Shown here in pieces: positions 62,504 through 64,000 of a stretch of DNA of 64,000 nt. Source of the DNA: Bacillus sp. FJAT-26390 (GTDB lineage: Bacteria; Bacillota; Bacilli; Paenibacillales; Paenibacillaceae); NCBI RefSeq assembly GCF_001682865.1, contig NZ_MAQX01000001.1, positions 1,679,290 through 1,743,289 of the forward strand, given 5' to 3'. A model generated the notes under the pieces. That model was not told where the DNA came from and ran no database searches. It was given only the letters and a program-made list of their open reading frames with translations. Position numbers and translations under genes: made by a program. Every line of letters starts with the position of its first letter. Positions within the stretch are counted from its first letter, which is position 1.

Positions 62504-63580
62504 CTAGTTGTCCTCCACAGGCTGTTTACGGCATTCATTAGGTGTAACGCTATAAAATTTCTTAAATACATTGGAAAAATACTGCGGATCTTGCTCAAAT
62601 CCACATTGTTCAGCTACTTCATATATTTTCAACGTAGGATGTGAAAGCAATAGCTCCTTCGCCTTCTTCATGCGAACAGAGGTCAAGAACTGAGTATATT
62701 TCTCTCCTTCATGTTGCCTAAACAGCTTACCCAAATATTCGGAGTTAAGAAATAAATAATTTTGAGCTAGCCATTGCAAAGAAAGCTGTCTATTCTGAAT
62801 GTGCCGGATGGTTAATTGTTTTATTTTTATAACCAGCATTGCCTTCTTATCAATCTTATAATAATGATAGCTCGTATACAGCCTCCCTAGTTCCTTCTGG
62901 AAAGCTTGTATATCTTGACTCTCTACAACTGTAGATGCTGTACGAATGCCATATTCTGATTTCAACTGATCGCGAATATAGGACAGAACATCATTATTGT
63001 TTTCTTGAATGGCAGGTGATGATACCCCCTCACTCCATAATTGCTCTATCCATAACCTCGATATCTTCATTAACCGGGCTTCATCAGCATCAACAATCGC
63101 CTGTAACAAATCACTAGGTATCGTTGAAGAAATTATCCTTTCACTTTCAACTGCAATTGAAACGTTGGGGTTTGTATTTTTCGCAAAATTATTGCGTATA
63201 GTATCTACCTCCCCTTTAGACCACAGCAAAGCTTCAGTAATCTCCTGCTCATTACTTGGCTTTAATAAATACCGTCGCACACCAAAACGCATCGCCTGAG
63301 TAGCTAACTCAAACTCTCCAAATCCTGATAATACAATAAATATAATGTGCGAAGATTTTTTTAAACCCTGCTCAATTAATTGAAGTCCATCAACGATTGG
63401 CATTTTAATATCTGTAATGACAACATCAGGCTGTAGCTCTTGAATCCTCTCTAATGCCTGCTGTCCATTGACAGCTGTTCCTACTAACACCATACCAAGA
63501 GCTGACCAGTCAATAGATGCTGCAATACCTTCTCTCGACGTTCGTTCATCATCGACGATTAATACCCGATAGCTAGACAT
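62504..63580 (-). CDS. Short YesN-type response regulator, receiver plus AraC domain (cluster 6)
   Basis: ATG at 63580 is preferred: GGAAGGGG lies nine bases upstream and the product begins MSSYRVLIVDDE. It has 358 residues. The receiver has Asp10/Asp11, phosphoacceptor Asp57 (ITDIKMP) and Lys in YLLKPS. The AraC domain contains LSLQWLAQNYLFLNSEYLGKLF and YEVAEQCGFEQDPQYFSNVFKKFYSVTP. The middle region is only about 110 residues, against about 280 in the other four regulators of the window. It overlaps the kinase gene by eight bases. Confidence 0.9.
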   Translation of the reverse strand: MSSYRVLIVDDERTSREGIAASIDWSALGMVLVGTAVNGQQALERIQELQPDVVITDIKMPIVDGLQLIEQGLKKSSHIIFIVLSGFGEFELATQAMRFGVRRYLLKPSNEQEITEALLWSKGEVDTIRNNFAKNTNPNVSIAVESERIISSTIPSDLLQAIVDADEARLMKISRLWIEQLWSEGVSSPAIQENNNDVLSYIRDQLKSEYGIRTASTVVESQDIQAFQKELGRLYTSYHYYKIDKKAMLVIKIKQLTIRHIQNRQLSLQWLAQNYLFLNSEYLGKLFRQHEGEKYTQFLTSVRMKKAKELLLSHPTLKIYEVAEQCGFEQDPQYFSNVFKKFYSVTPNECRKQPVEDN

Positions 63581-64000
63581 GACCATCTGCCCCTTCCAAT
63601 AAAACAGGAATTCGAATCCGAATAATTGTTCCTTGATCAATACCTTTCAATATCCCAATACCATATGGCTCTCCATACAGTAATCGCAAACGTTCATGAA
63701 TGCTTCTTAGTCCAATTCCATCCCCTGTTTCCTGCTCTAAATAATGCGTGTCCATTCCTGGGCCTTGATCCGCAATCCAAATATCTAATTGCTCACCAAA
63801 ACGTTCCCCACTAATCGTAATATTACATTCTCCTGTCAATTCATCGATTCCGTACTTAATAGCATTTTCAACAATAGGCTGCAGGATCATTGCAGGAATA
63901 TAACATCTATTTAATTCATCCGGAATATCGATTTCACATTGCAGCCGTTCTTCAAAACGATATTTCTGAATGAGTAAATAGTTATTCACATGCTGAATTT
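63573..64000 (-). CDS. YesM-type sensor histidine kinase, C-terminal part (runs off the right edge)
   Basis: The frame is open to the window edge. The visible 142 residues cover the end of the kinase: IQHVNNYLLIQKYRF after the phosphoacceptor helix, PIVENAIKYGIDE (N box), IADQGPGMD (G1), GIGLRSIHERL (G2) and QGTIIRIRIPV at the end. The sensor, HAMP and NPHF segments lie outside the window. G1 has DQGPGMD, an acceptable variant. It partners the short regulator that overlaps it. Confidence 0.88.
   Translation of the reverse strand, partial: IQHVNNYLLIQKYRFEERLQCEIDIPDELNRCYIPAMILQPIVENAIKYGIDELTGECNITISGERFGEQLDIWIADQGPGMDTHYLEQETGDGIGLRSIHERLRLLYGEPYGIGILKGIDQGTIIRIRIPVLLEGADGHV

Noticed and set aside
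16471..63814. Many plus-strand open frames of 60-150 codons opposite the transport and enzyme genes, such as 22696-23139 and 37283-37729
   Set aside because: They are complementary to intact, well-identified genes, lack ribosome binding sites and show no domain pattern.
1..64000. Search for a CRISPR array, toxin-antitoxin, defence or biosynthetic gene cluster
   Set aside because: No regular repeats with spacers, no nuclease, helicase, NRPS/PKS or toxin-like motifs were seen; the window is carbohydrate transport plus debris.

Overview
The window looks like a chromosomal segment from a low-to-moderate G+C, endospore-former-type Bacillota, most likely Paenibacillus or a close relative. The reasons are strong AGGAGG-type ribosome binding sites with frequent TTG/GTG starts, lipoprotein sugar-binding proteins, many CUT1 sugar permease pairs, and repeated YesM/YesN-type histidine kinase and AraC-type response regulator pairs. 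This assignment is inference from gene content; no marker gene for taxonomy is present.

Layout. From 1 to about 6.5 kb is a mixed, partly decayed zone. It holds the 5' part of a GxGYxYP-family secreted protein, a hemC-like fragment, a broken MFS transporter, one intact plus-strand gene for a secreted Fn3/Ig-like protein (2754-4889), a YmaF-like gene and an IS110-type remnant. From 6.9 kb to the right edge every intact gene lies on the minus strand and almost all belong to carbohydrate uptake clusters. (1) 6931-15491: permeases, a long LplA-type binding protein, a beta-helix glycosidase, a GH130 phosphorylase, an FAD oxidoreductase and an SGNH hydrolase, with a membrane-bound AraC regulator just upstream (16204-18426). 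(2) 20010-30219: YesM/YesN pair, binding protein, permeases, a GH13 alpha-glucosidase, an aldo/keto reductase and a LamG/DUF1349-like protein. (3) 30488-37974: permeases, YesM/YesN, binding protein and a TIM-barrel isomerase. (4) 38239-46656: YesN/YesM, binding protein, permeases, a DapA-like lyase and an aldo/keto reductase. (5) 46763-55005: YesM/YesN, binding protein, permeases, a Gfo/Idh/MocA dehydrogenase and a ThuA protein. (6) 56662 to beyond 64000: YesM (cut by the edge)/YesN, an acyl-CoA-dehydrogenase-fold flavoprotein, binding protein, permeases and an M20 peptidase.

How the genes work together. In each cluster a sensor or regulator probably detects an extracellular sugar or glycoconjugate, a lipoprotein captures it, two permeases import it, and one to four cytoplasmic enzymes begin its breakdown. 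None of the six clusters encodes an ATP-binding subunit, so a shared MsmX-type ATPase elsewhere in the genome is expected. Terminators separate the clusters, and two clusters have a hairpin with a T-run directly after the binding-protein gene, which would make more binding protein than permease.

The seams between clusters carry mobile-element and gene debris (about 5.1-6.5, 15.6-16.2, 18.6-20.0 and 55.4-56.6 kb), including what looks like an IS3-type element inside a methyltransferase gene with an IS110-type tail beside it. I found no CRISPR array, tRNA, rRNA, phage or obvious defence locus. The most interesting candidates are cluster 6 (a flavoprotein without the usual acyl-CoA dehydrogenase base, next to sugar-type import and an M20 peptidase), cluster 5 (a probable ThuB/ThuA-like keto-sugar route), and a 21-bp-spaced direct repeat that looks like an AraC-type operator in front of cluster 3.
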